A stretch of 64,000 bases of DNA, taken from the NCBI GenBank assembly GCA_964351865.1, contig CAYGPJ010000002.1:62001-126000 (forward strand). The letters run 5' to 3'. A model generated the notes under the pieces. That model saw only the letters and a program-made list of their open reading frames with translations, was not told the origin of the DNA and searched no databases. Source of the stretch: JBCDJI01 sp964351865 (GTDB lineage: Bacteria; Verrucomicrobiota; Verrucomicrobiia; Methylacidiphilales; JBCBYL01). Below are positions 26,369 to 34,887 of this stretch, in pieces; the first letter of the stretch is position 1; each line of letters opens with the position of its first letter. Position numbers and translations under genes: made by a program.

Positions 26369-26482
26369 TCAGCTCAATGAAGCAATGTGCTGAATACCAG
26401 GGGCCAACTACAATCGTGTTATGACTTGATTCGGAAGCGCTCTAAGTGGTAACAACATTTATGGGGGATCGAAAGCACTGAA

Positions 26483-26532
26483 CGATTGGGGACGGAGGTA
26501 AATTTCTTGAAATTTACCTCCGTCCCCAATCG
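26483..26532. repeat. Family A palindrome, compact form
   Basis: A 24-base arm starting CGATTGGGGACGGAGGTAAA and its exact complement are separated by TT only. The flanks GAAAGCACTGAA and TGGGCC match the conserved outer sequence of the 6260 and 34249 copies, in inverse orientation. It could form a 24-pair hairpin. It lies between the convergent small gene and the hscB-like gene, where it may also limit read-through. Confidence 0.88.
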
Positions 26533-26583
26533 TGGGCCTCCTCCGATGGTTGATATCAACAAGTCAGCATAACTCAATCGGAC

Positions 26584-27171
26584 CTAAAAATTCATCACGC
26601 GGAACAACTTCTCATCCAGTTGCTTCGCCCAACGCGCGATATAAATTAATTGGCGATATAATGCTTTTAACTCGGATCGCATGGATTCCGTCGGCGACTC
26701 GGCCAGCCAGTGGTCGTCCAATTGAGCGACTGCGTTCAGCACTCGCGACCGATATTCTCCTACTTGGGCCGCGATCTGTTGTAGGTCGATGGCCAGAGTC
26801 ATCACTTCCGCCTGCAGCATCGCCTGCTCTAGTGCGGACTCTGCCTGATCGATTTGATCAATCACCTCATCGGCGCGGTGTAAAGCTGGACCGACGGTTG
26901 AAAACAACGACATCACCTCCTCCGGCACTGAAGTAGACGCATTCAAATCCTGCTCTCCGGCAAGCTCCAGCAAATGTTTCAACCGGCTCACATCATCGGT
27001 CAGTATCAAGTAGGCCTCGTTGATTTCATGCCATCGGGTTGAATCGACTCTGTTGTCTGATGATTCCTGATTAGGATGATACTGTTTACTCAACTCATGC
27101 AGTCGCTGCTTGAGCGCCTCGCGATCTACCACGGGCTTTTCTGCGGCTGAAAATACCTGATAAGCGTTCAT
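26584..27171 (-). CDS. HscB/J-domain-like co-chaperone with altered HPD motif
   Basis: The protein has 195 residues. The first 75 resemble the J domain of HscB (Fe-S protein co-chaperone): HELSKQYHPNQ, then HEINEAYLILTDDVSRLKHLLEL. The rest is helical, like the HscB C-terminal domain that binds IscU. The invariant HPD tripeptide, needed to stimulate Hsp70 ATPase, reads HPN here (AAT codon). It lies directly downstream of an IscA-type gene, which supports an Fe-S role. The substitution may mean a changed or lost interaction with HscA/DnaK. No hscA gene is in the window. Confidence 0.78.
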   Translation of the reverse strand: MNAYQVFSAAEKPVVDREALKQRLHELSKQYHPNQESSDNRVDSTRWHEINEAYLILTDDVSRLKHLLELAGEQDLNASTSVPEEVMSLFSTVGPALHRADEVIDQIDQAESALEQAMLQAEVMTLAIDLQQIAAQVGEYRSRVLNAVAQLDDHWLAESPTESMRSELKALYRQLIYIARWAKQLDEKLFRVMNF

Positions 27172-27242
27172 GCGTGCAAAAGGGAAAATACGTGCAGGGT
27201 GACGTCAACTGGCAGATGAGAATCGGCGCCAGGGGAACAGCA

Positions 27243-27614
27243 TTACGCGGCGAAGCTCTCCCCGCAGGAGCAATGTGCTTCCGCGTTGGGATTCGTGACT
27301 TTGAAACCACCCTTTTGCAGGTCATCACTGAAATCAACCACCGAGCCACTCACAAAGAGCGCACTCTTAGGATCGACCACGATGTTCACCTCTAGTGATT
27401 TGACGAGAATGTCCCGCGCGGCGGGTCCGTCCACGAGATCCATTTTGTATTGTAACCCGGAGCAACCGCCGCCCACGACCGCAACCCGTAACGCACCTTC
27501 CGGTCGCTTCTGACGTTCCAGCAAACCCGACAGACGAGTGGCGGCCTTGTCGGTCAGCTTGACCAGCTTTTCGTTACCGATTTTATAGGGAAGTTCTGAC
27601 GCGGCAGTAGTCAT
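27243..27614 (-). CDS. IscA/HesB-type iron-sulfur cluster assembly protein
   Basis: The protein has 123 residues from the ATG at 27614 (MTTAASELP); an in-frame start at 27650 would add twelve atypical residues. A-type carriers deliver Fe-S clusters to target enzymes. The three conserved cysteines are present: one in GGGCSGLQY and two in the C-terminal HCSCGESF. The hscB-like gene follows 71 bases downstream on the same strand, and nuoI-N, whose NuoI needs two 4Fe-4S clusters, lies just upstream. The family is certain; IscA, SufA and ErpA cannot be separated here. Confidence 0.92.
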   Translation of the reverse strand: MTTAASELPYKIGNEKLVKLTDKAATRLSGLLERQKRPEGALRVAVVGGGCSGLQYKMDLVDGPAARDILVKSLEVNIVVDPKSALFVSGSVVDFSDDLQKGGFKVTNPNAEAHCSCGESFAA

Positions 27615-27696
27615 ATTGTTGATCATAGCTGCTGGCAGTTGGATTAGCAACTCAGAGCCGCCCGAAAATTAAAAATCAAAAGGAGTAACTCGTTTA

Positions 27697-29166
27697 TTAC
27701 TCACTCGCGTCGCTCACGACCTGATCTGGGGTAAGCACGGGAGCGACCATGGCCTCGAGAGGTTTATGCCAGACACCAAGCACAATAATCAAAGTACAAA
27801 GCACCCCAATGACCAGTTTACTACCGCCGCTGACCTTAATAGAAGCTTCTTCAGCAGGAGTCGGATTCCAATACATGGCACGCACCACTCCGAGGTAGTA
27901 ATAGAGACCCGCGACTGCAGAAATGACAGCGACTGCAATCAGCCCATAATGACCTGCTTCCCAGATGGCGGCAAAGATTCCAAGTTTACCCAGGAAACCG
28001 GCTAGTGGCGGGATACCGGCTAAAGAAACAAAGCTGATCAACATGCCGAACGCCAGTAGCGGTGAGCGCTGCGCCAGACCGGAATAGGCCTTGAAGTCCA
28101 CGCCTCCGATTTCTTCTTCGTGTTGGGAAATGATGTAGAAGGCCAGCAAAGTAGAAAGCAGATAGACCACCAGATAAACCAGGCAGGCCTGCACGCCGCG
28201 TTCAGGAGCAGCTACCATGCAAGAGAGGCCCATCAGCAGAAATCCAGCATGGCCGATGCTGGAGTATCCCAGCAAGCGTTTCAGGTTGCGTTGCGGTAAG
28301 GCCGCCAGATTGCCCAATAGCGCAGATAGGGCCGCCATCACAATAAAGGCGGATGCCACTACCGGGGTGACATAAGACACCGTAAAGCCCGAAAATAGAA
28401 AAATTCTCAACAAGATCACAAACCCCGCCGCTTTAGAACCGACAGATAGAAAAGCGGTGACCGGTGTTGGGGCTCCCTGATAGACATCCGGCGCCCATAT
28501 TTGAAACGGCACACTGGCTAATTTGAATCCGAAGCCCACTAGTAATAAGATAACAGCAAATAGAATACCCAATTCCACCGTAGGATTCGCGGTGAGATGC
28601 CCCATTAGCCCCGCGAGACTGGATGTGCCTGTCATTCCAACCACAAACGCGATTCCGTAGACAAGAAATCCAGTCGAGAGAGCACCAATGATCAGATACT
28701 TCACCCCGGCTTCCAGACAGCGTCGATCATGCCGCTTCAGTGCTACCAGAATGTAGAAAGAAATCGTCACCAGTTCGAGTCCAATGAAAATCACGATGAA
28801 GTCCACGGCAGAAGCCAGCAGCATCATGCCGGTAGCGGTGAACAGCGGCAGAATAAAGGATTCATTGGCTCCCATCCGCAACCGTCGTGCCGGAGCAAAA
28901 CTCATCGCCAATACCAAAAACAACGTTACCAGAAAGAAGCGCTTGAAGAATATTGCCAGTGGATCCAGCGCATATAAATCACTCCAGTAGTAATCAACAC
29001 TCCATCCTGTTAAATCAGCGATCGCAAAAGTGGACGCAAAGGCTGCCACCACACCAAACAGTGCCAGCTTGCCGATGAGTACGGTATCCTGATTCTTGGC
29101 GAAGGCATCGACCAATATCAGGATCAACGCGGTAACAATGAGTATAATTTCGGGGAGAAGAGTCAT
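27697..29166 (-). CDS. nuoN: NADH-quinone oxidoreductase subunit N
   Basis: This 489-residue polytopic membrane protein of about fourteen helices belongs to the antiporter-like subunits of respiratory complex I. Typical segments are FIGLELVTISFYILVALKR, LGFGFKLASVPFQIWAPDVY (with a key Lys) and LLGYSSIGHAGFLLMG. It is the last gene of the nuo cluster, 15 bases after nuoM, and probably forms one proton-pumping unit of the complex. Confidence 0.95.
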   Translation of the reverse strand: MTLLPEIILIVTALILILVDAFAKNQDTVLIGKLALFGVVAAFASTFAIADLTGWSVDYYWSDLYALDPLAIFFKRFFLVTLFLVLAMSFAPARRLRMGANESFILPLFTATGMMLLASAVDFIVIFIGLELVTISFYILVALKRHDRRCLEAGVKYLIIGALSTGFLVYGIAFVVGMTGTSSLAGLMGHLTANPTVELGILFAVILLLVGFGFKLASVPFQIWAPDVYQGAPTPVTAFLSVGSKAAGFVILLRIFLFSGFTVSYVTPVVASAFIVMAALSALLGNLAALPQRNLKRLLGYSSIGHAGFLLMGLSCMVAAPERGVQACLVYLVVYLLSTLLAFYIISQHEEEIGGVDFKAYSGLAQRSPLLAFGMLISFVSLAGIPPLAGFLGKLGIFAAIWEAGHYGLIAVAVISAVAGLYYYLGVVRAMYWNPTPAEEASIKVSGGSKLVIGVLCTLIIVLGVWHKPLEAMVAPVLTPDQVVSDASE

Positions 29167-29181
29167 GAGTATTGTGCTTGT

Positions 29182-30666
29182 TTATCCTGCGATCATTAGG
29201 CTCCATACCGGTTTGGCCAACTCAATGATGAGTCCCGGAAAAAATCCGAATAATACCAATCCGGCTACCAGTAAGATATACGGCCAACGCGTGCTGCCCG
29301 CAGACAGATCGTGCGTTTTCTCGACCTCCATCGAAACTTCACCAAAGAAAACATTTCGGATGGCACGCAACATGTATACGGCTGAAAGAACCACTCCCAG
29401 CACCGCCAGTGCCGTCGTCAGCGGGTATTGACTCCAGGCTCCGAAAAAGATCAGAATCTCCCCTGCAAAGTTGGCTAATCCCGGCAGACCGATCGAAGCC
29501 AGCGCACCCACCATAAAGAACATGGTCAAGCGCGGGGCTTTTTGAGCTAACCCACCCAATTGTGAAAATTTAAGCGTTCCCACCCGATCACGGATCTCAG
29601 AGGTCACGGCAAACAGCAAGGCAGTACTCAACCCGTGCCCAACCATCAGCACCATCATGCCAGCGCCACCGATCGCACTCAAACTCAGGAAGCCCAGGAA
29701 CAGATAGCCCATGTGCATGACTGAAGAATACCCGATCATCAGATCCAATTCCTTCTGCGCAATCGTCACCCAGCCGATGTAGAGCACATTTGCCAGCAAG
29801 AGCACCTGCAGCAACACCGACCAGTGTTCAAAGCCTTCCGGCAGATATGGAGTGGCCAGTCGGATCAGACCGTATATCCCGAACTTTTTCAGCACACCGG
29901 CATGTAACATCGCCACAGGTGCAGGTGCCGAGGCATACCCCAAAGGTGCCCAGGTATGAAAGGGAACCAGCGAAACCAGGATCCCGAATCCGATCAGCAG
30001 TAGAATGAAAATGGAAGATTGGTTCGACACTGATGTCAGCATCATGGCCTGCTGAATATCTCTCAGATCCAACGAACGCACCGGACTCGGCAAACTGAAG
30101 TAGAATGCCAGTAACCCAGCTAACAGCACCAGGCTTCCGAGCGTCAGGTAAAGCGTCATCTGCGTTGCCGCTAATTTGCGGTCGCGACTCCCCCAAATCC
30201 CGATCATCAGGAAAGTAGGAATGAGTGCCACTTCATGGAAAATGTAGAGAAAGAAGAGATCCAGCGAAACAAAGGCACCGGTCGCACCAAAGATGATCAA
30301 CATCAGCATGACGTAAAACTCGCGCGCACGCCGCACCTGATTCGGCACGATTCCCACTGCCGCCAGCCCGACCATCGAAGTCAGCAGCAGTAATGGGGCA
30401 TTAATGCCATCCAGTCCGATGGTGAAGTTAATGTCGAAGAATGCACGCAGGGTCGATACCGGAAAACTGGTGACAAACGAATACCCGGCATCCGTTCCGA
30501 ATGTGGGAGCCGCCGGTAACTTGAACATCAGCACGATGGTCAAGGCCAACTGGATCAAGCCTGACCCGATGGCGAGTCTACGGCAGGAGAAACCCATCGC
30601 AATGGCCACGCAGGCCACTAACGGAGCAAACAAAATGACGAGTAATAATCCTTGTTCTAATCCCAT
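29182..30666 (-). CDS. nuoM: NADH-quinone oxidoreductase subunit M
   Basis: This 494-residue complex I antiporter-like subunit has many hydrophobic helices. Signatures are LFFLYIFHEVALIPTFLMIG with the conserved Glu, SLVPFHTWAPLGYASAPAPV and LMIGYSSVMHMGYLFLG. The length is normal. It begins 32 bases after nuoL and ends 15 bases before nuoN on the minus strand. Confidence 0.95.
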   Translation of the reverse strand: MGLEQGLLLVILFAPLVACVAIAMGFSCRRLAIGSGLIQLALTIVLMFKLPAAPTFGTDAGYSFVTSFPVSTLRAFFDINFTIGLDGINAPLLLLTSMVGLAAVGIVPNQVRRAREFYVMLMLIIFGATGAFVSLDLFFLYIFHEVALIPTFLMIGIWGSRDRKLAATQMTLYLTLGSLVLLAGLLAFYFSLPSPVRSLDLRDIQQAMMLTSVSNQSSIFILLLIGFGILVSLVPFHTWAPLGYASAPAPVAMLHAGVLKKFGIYGLIRLATPYLPEGFEHWSVLLQVLLLANVLYIGWVTIAQKELDLMIGYSSVMHMGYLFLGFLSLSAIGGAGMMVLMVGHGLSTALLFAVTSEIRDRVGTLKFSQLGGLAQKAPRLTMFFMVGALASIGLPGLANFAGEILIFFGAWSQYPLTTALAVLGVVLSAVYMLRAIRNVFFGEVSMEVEKTHDLSAGSTRWPYILLVAGLVLFGFFPGLIIELAKPVWSLMIAG

Positions 30667-30698
30667 ACCTATTCCTTAAACACTTAAAAATCCGAAAC

Positions 30699-32519
30699 TT
30701 ACAGCCCCCCGTGTGCGCGAAACAAAATCCAGTAGCACACAAATAAAACTCCCAAAACAAACATGAAGGCATAAGCCTGAAGATTGCCCGACTGGATCAG
30801 TCGCAGCAACTCTCCGCTCATCGCCCCGAAGGCTGACAGCCCGCGCACAAAAACACCGCCTACCACCCACTGGTCGACCCAGTCGAGCCCCCTCGCCCAC
30901 GCCGCCTGTGCGCGCAAGATCGTCAGACTGTAGATTTCATCAAAGTAGAATTTGTTGGCAAAAACCGGAATCGATAGCGGATCTTTCTCGGCGTCACGGT
31001 AAAGGCCAAGTGCGGTTCCGACACCGGCCACCAACATGACAAAGGAAAGTCCCATCACGATAATAGCGCCATCATGATTCGCGTGATATCCCGGATCAAT
31101 AAAGTGTTCGATCCCGATCCAGCCGCCAATCACGGCAAAGAGGGCCAATACGATTAACGGCAGTTTCATCACCGCGGGAGATTCGTGCGCACCGGCAACG
31201 ACATCACTGCGTTCCTTACCCATAAAGGCGACCAGAAAAAGACGTGTCATGTAGAAAGCGGTCAGGCCTGCGGTCATTAACCCGATCCAGAAGACCCCCT
31301 GATGATGATGCCACGCATTAATTAAAATAGCTTCCTTACTGTAAAATCCGGAAAAGAGGAACGGAACCCCAGCCAAAGCGGCGGCGCCAATCAGGAAGGT
31401 CCAGAATGTTACTGGCATCTTCGATCGAAGTCCGCCCATCTTCCACATGTCCTGCTCGTGATGGAGTGCATGAATGACTGATCCTGCCGCCAAAAAGAGC
31501 AACGCCTTGAAGAATGCATGCGTCGTCAAATGATACATCGATGCCACCGTCGCCCCAATGCCAACCGCGGCAACCATGTAGCCCAACTGCGAAAGCGTCG
31601 AATAGGCTAGAATCTTTTTGATGTCATTCTGCTGGGTGGCAATCAATGCGGCCATCAACGCCGTTCCAATCCCCACCCATGCGATAAGTTCCATGGTGAA
31701 TGGAGCCAGTTCGAGAATGAAGAAAATGCGGCAAAGCATGTACACCCCGGCCGCTACCATCGTCGCCGCGTGAATCAAGGCGGAAACCGGCGTGGGCCCT
31801 TCCATGGCATCCGGCAGCCAGACGTGCAATGGCACCATCGCAGATTTACCCATGCAGCCCATGAAGAGTCCGAACACCATCCAGTTCATCAAATTTTGTT
31901 GTCCGGCTGCCACATGAAACAGCCCTACTTTTTCGCTTAAGAGCGTAAAATCGACCGTTTCAAAAAGTAACCACACCCCGAGAATCCCCAGCAGAAAGCC
32001 GAAGTCTCCCACCCGATTGACAATGAACGCCTTCTTGGAGGCTTCCGCCGCGCTGGGGCGCTGAAACCAGAATCCAATCAGGAAATAGGAACTGACACCC
32101 ACCAGTTCCCAGAAAATGAACATCATGACAAAGTTGTTCGCCAGGACGATCCCCAACATCGAGAACATGAATAATGAAAGTTTGGCAAAGAAACGAGATA
32201 GACCCGGATCTTCCTTCATGTAGCCGTAAGAAAAGAAATGAATGCACAAGCCGACTCCAGTCACCACTAACAGCATCATATGCGCCAGTGAATCGTTCAT
32301 GGCACCGATTTCGATAATCAGATTATTCTCAGGCAGGTTCACCCACAGCAACGAACTGATCGGAAGTGCCTTCAGATCAAAGGCCAGCATCACCGTCGCA
32401 ACAAATGAAACCAGACAGGCCGAGATCGAAACCGCCACCGACAGTTTACGATACGGGTGAAGAAACAGCGCAATCAGCACCGCAGCAAATAATGGAGTCA
32501 GTAGGATAATCCAGTTCAT
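30699..32519 (-). CDS. nuoL: NADH-quinone oxidoreductase subunit L
   Basis: This 606-residue subunit carries the distal antiporter-like module and the lateral helix of complex I. Signatures are FIFWELVGVSSYFLIGFW, GKSAMVPLHVWLPDAMEGPT, LIHAATMVAAGVYML and LAYSTLSQLGYMVAA. The final hydrophobic helix (YAFMFVLGVLFVCYWILF) fits the anchor of the lateral helix. It is encoded 12 bases after nuoK. Confidence 0.96.
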   Translation of the reverse strand: MNWIILLTPLFAAVLIALFLHPYRKLSVAVSISACLVSFVATVMLAFDLKALPISSLLWVNLPENNLIIEIGAMNDSLAHMMLLVVTGVGLCIHFFSYGYMKEDPGLSRFFAKLSLFMFSMLGIVLANNFVMMFIFWELVGVSSYFLIGFWFQRPSAAEASKKAFIVNRVGDFGFLLGILGVWLLFETVDFTLLSEKVGLFHVAAGQQNLMNWMVFGLFMGCMGKSAMVPLHVWLPDAMEGPTPVSALIHAATMVAAGVYMLCRIFFILELAPFTMELIAWVGIGTALMAALIATQQNDIKKILAYSTLSQLGYMVAAVGIGATVASMYHLTTHAFFKALLFLAAGSVIHALHHEQDMWKMGGLRSKMPVTFWTFLIGAAALAGVPFLFSGFYSKEAILINAWHHHQGVFWIGLMTAGLTAFYMTRLFLVAFMGKERSDVVAGAHESPAVMKLPLIVLALFAVIGGWIGIEHFIDPGYHANHDGAIIVMGLSFVMLVAGVGTALGLYRDAEKDPLSIPVFANKFYFDEIYSLTILRAQAAWARGLDWVDQWVVGGVFVRGLSAFGAMSGELLRLIQSGNLQAYAFMFVLGVLFVCYWILFRAHGGL

Positions 32520-32531
32520 CGTCTCAACTTC

Positions 32532-32858
32532 TTAAAATTTCATCTCCGCCAGATCGTTGACGTTGGTGGTTTGCCGCTTGCGATAAAGCGCTACAATGAG
32601 CGCCAACCCTACCGCCACTTCCGCCGCGGCCACCGTAATAATAAAGAAAACCATGATCTGTCCGTTGAGGGTCGGTACCAGACTGAAACGATCGAAGGAA
32701 ACCAGCGCCAGATTCGCTGCATTCAACATCAGCTCCAGACACATGTAGATCACGATCAGATTACGCCGCAGCAGCACACCGGCGACGCCGATCATGAACA
32801 GAATACCGCTCAGTGCCAGATAGTGATTGAGCGTAATTTCAGTCAGGAAGCAGCTCAT
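32532..32858 (-). CDS. nuoK: NADH-quinone oxidoreductase subunit K
   Basis: The 108 residues form three hydrophobic helices. The segment MCLELMLNAANLALVSF contains the conserved Glu residue of NuoK, and AAAEVAVGLALIVALYR the second one. The gene overlaps the end of nuoJ by 4 bases and precedes nuoL by 12. The length is close to the usual 100. Confidence 0.95.
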   Translation of the reverse strand: MSCFLTEITLNHYLALSGILFMIGVAGVLLRRNLIVIYMCLELMLNAANLALVSFDRFSLVPTLNGQIMVFFIITVAAAEVAVGLALIVALYRKRQTTNVNDLAEMKF

Positions 32859-33391
32859 GATGGCTCCTTTTGCTCAGGGGCGGCAGGAGCCGCTGGTTCG
32901 CGACGGCTCAGATGGACTACCCCGATAGTAGCCACCAAAAGCAGCAATGCGGTAATCTCAAAGGGCAGCAGGTAATTAGTAAAGAGTTCTTCGCCTAACT
33001 TAGCCGCCGTCAACTCCACTTCATTCTCTCCCCACAATAACACAGCCCGCCCGTGAGCTATCGAATTCAGCACGCCAAAATAAATAAATCCAAAGACCGC
33101 AGCCAGAATGCCGATAATCCCCGCCTTCACCCATGGCAGTGGTCGCTGTTTCTCAGCCTTGATATCCATCAGCATGATAATGAAGAGGAACAACACCATC
33201 ACGGCGCCGGCATAAACAATAATCTGCACCATCGCCAGAAAGAATGCTTCCAGCGTTACGAAGATGCCGGCTAAGAATAAAAAGGCCACGACCAGTGAAA
33301 GGGCCGACGCGACAGGACTGCGGTTAAAAACCACTGCCAATGCTGCGCTGATCATACCGATCGCCAGTACCCAGAAAACCAATGCTTCCAT
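32855..33391 (-). CDS. nuoJ: NADH-quinone oxidoreductase subunit J
   Basis: The protein has 178 residues with five hydrophobic helices. NPRVAS-type features appear as FNRSPVASALSLVVAFLFLA, and MVQIIVYAGAVMVLFLFIIM is the most conserved helix of the family. A charged, Ala-Pro-rich tail follows (SRREPAAPAAPEQKEPS). A 170-base gap with no gene separates it from nuoI, longer than any other gap in this operon. Confidence 0.94.
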   Translation of the reverse strand: MEALVFWVLAIGMISAALAVVFNRSPVASALSLVVAFLFLAGIFVTLEAFFLAMVQIIVYAGAVMVLFLFIIMLMDIKAEKQRPLPWVKAGIIGILAAVFGFIYFGVLNSIAHGRAVLLWGENEVELTAAKLGEELFTNYLLPFEITALLLLVATIGVVHLSRREPAAPAAPEQKEPS

Positions 33392-33561
33392 CTAGTTGCC
33401 CATCCCTGTCTGAAGTGATGTGTTTGAGTGAATCACTCCTGATAAATTCATATTTAAGTTCTAAAAAGCAGTGAGATTAAGAAGGGAAAGCCCTTGGTCA
33501 ACTTAATTATCCTTACTCTCCCGTTTGCTCGTTCTTGCCTGCAAAATCAACACCACAGTGA

Positions 33562-34137
33562 CTATTTGCCTTCCCATTTCTTGATCGGGCGCGGAGTCAC
33601 TCCCCCCATTTCATACAGCTTCTCCTTATCATGCACCATACTCTGGCGATCATAAGACACTTTGATCGGAAAATCCTTGGAGAGGAAGATCGCTTCTTCC
33701 GGGCAGACTTCCTCGCACAGACCGCAGTAAATGCAGCGAATCATATCAATATCAAAACCCTGCGGCGCCTTCTCAACGTGAGCAAAAGGCGCATCATAAG
33801 GAATGGAACCGGGTTTAATTTTGATGGCACGTGGCGGACAGATGAATTCACATAATTGGCAACTGACACACTTCTCACGCTCGTCCTCGTCTTTCACTAA
33901 TACCGGGGCCCCGCGATAGCCCTCCGGATAATTCCATTTCTCCTCCGGATACTGCATGGTGAACATGCCGTTGGCGGACATATCGAGAATCGAGCGATCC
34001 TTCGGATCCTTGTCCTTAGCAAATAGTAACTGGCTGGCTGTTTTAAACAAGTGACCTAAAGTCACCCGCAATCCGCCTAAAATAGCCGGAAAATACAGTT
34101 TCTCATACCAAGTGAGTTCAGGTCGTTGCACGATCAT
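33562..34137 (-). CDS. nuoI: NADH-quinone oxidoreductase subunit I
   Basis: The protein has 191 residues from the ATG at 34137 (MIVQRPELTWYEK); an ATG at 34179 would add fourteen atypical residues. It carries the two 4Fe-4S clusters (N6a and N6b) that pass electrons toward quinone. Both motifs are present: CVSCQLCEFICP and CIYCGLCEEVCP. It is the first nuo gene here. Upstream there is no nuoH or any other nuo gene, only repeats and a gene remnant, so nuoA-H must lie elsewhere. Confidence 0.95.
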   Translation of the reverse strand: MIVQRPELTWYEKLYFPAILGGLRVTLGHLFKTASQLLFAKDKDPKDRSILDMSANGMFTMQYPEEKWNYPEGYRGAPVLVKDEDEREKCVSCQLCEFICPPRAIKIKPGSIPYDAPFAHVEKAPQGFDIDMIRCIYCGLCEEVCPEEAIFLSKDFPIKVSYDRQSMVHDKEKLYEMGGVTPRPIKKWEGK

Positions 34138-34248
34138 TGAGGCTGAATGTAAATGACCGTTGCTCCGAATCAACCCCATAATTGATATCTGGCTATATTA
34201 TCTCGGCATCAGCCCCAAAATCCTGCCTTTTGGAATGAAGGTGGCCCA

Positions 34249-34338
34249 CGAAAGGGGACGGAGTAATCTTTTCCCCGGATCTGATGTTCTGAAACTGGAA
34301 AAACGGTGTGAGGGAAAACATTACTCCGTCCCCTATCG
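34249..34338. repeat. Family A palindromic element, 90 bases
   Basis: The left end CGAAAGGGGACGGAGTAAT (34249-34267) pairs with the complement ending at 34338, with one mismatch, around a unique centre. The outer flanks GGCCCA and TTCAG match the 6260 copy. Immediately to its right begins the remnant of a DUF1287-type gene, so the element may have inserted into or beside that gene. Confidence 0.86.
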
Positions 34339-34352
34339 TTCAGAGCTTTGAC

Positions 34353-34520
34353 TATATCAGCAAGATACGTCCCGGCGACATCGTCACTTGTCTGGTGCCA
34401 CCTCGCCTGGCGCATATCATGATCGTCAGCGACCTACAAGCCGCGAACGGCACGTATCTGGTGATCCACAACATCGGTTCCGGCACACGGGAAGAAAACC
34501 GGCTCAAAGAATTCGCGTGA
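34353..34520 (+). pseudogene. C-terminal remnant of a DUF1287-family gene
   Basis: The frame reads DYISKIRPGDIVTCLVPP, then LAHIMIVSDLQAANGTYLV, then IHNIGSGTREENRLKEF and a stop. The order RPGDIVT, HI-IVSD and VIHNIG with a following EE matches the C-terminal part of DUF1287 proteins, an exported family with a cysteine-protease-like fold. About 50 residues remain of a protein usually near 200. No start, signal peptide or upstream half is found, because a family A repeat occupies 34249-34338. An ATG at 34308 lies inside the repeat and is not a credible start. Confidence 0.7.
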
Positions 34521-34887
34521 GATCTCGGATATCATCGCGAGCTTGCTTCTCTGCGAGAAAGTCACCCTACGAGGCTATCGCCACCGGCGTCAGCTTTGTA
34601 GGATGAAATTGCATTTCGTCGTTCATTTTCACTCAAATTCATAGAATTTGCTGAATCCTGAATCAAAAAGATTCCGTATTATATCTGCCGACATACAGTG
34701 TCGGCCTACAAGTGTTAATAGGTAAATCGGAAACACTCTAAATCGCGATTACCACATACAACAAGATTACGTGAGGTGACTCGCTGCGTCCTCAAATCAC
34801 GGGTTCATCAAAAAATCATTAAATTAGCCATTGCCCTCAGGCTTGTCAGTCCACAGTTTCTGACTTTGATTTAGATCATCATTTTTC
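34521..34887. repeat. Intergenic region with two family C half-elements
   Basis: No gene is seen in these 367 bases. Two half-elements of family C are present. One is TGTAGGATGAAATTGCATTT (34597-34620), with arms GATGAAAT and ATTTCGTC. The other is GCCGACAT-ACA-GTGTCGGC with CCTACA (34687-34710). AATCGGAAACACTCTAAATC near 34726 resembles the outer end of the larger family C element at 58545. The promoter of the ATP-grasp gene must lie in the last 150 bases. Confidence 0.65.

Noticed and set aside
26483..26532. Family A palindrome as an ordinary rho-independent terminator
   Set aside because: It lacks a T-run and recurs with the same flanks at other loci, so it is a repeat element first, though it might also stop transcription.
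34308..34352. ATG giving the DUF1287 remnant an apparent start
   Set aside because: The start codon lies inside the family A repeat; homology begins only at about 34353.
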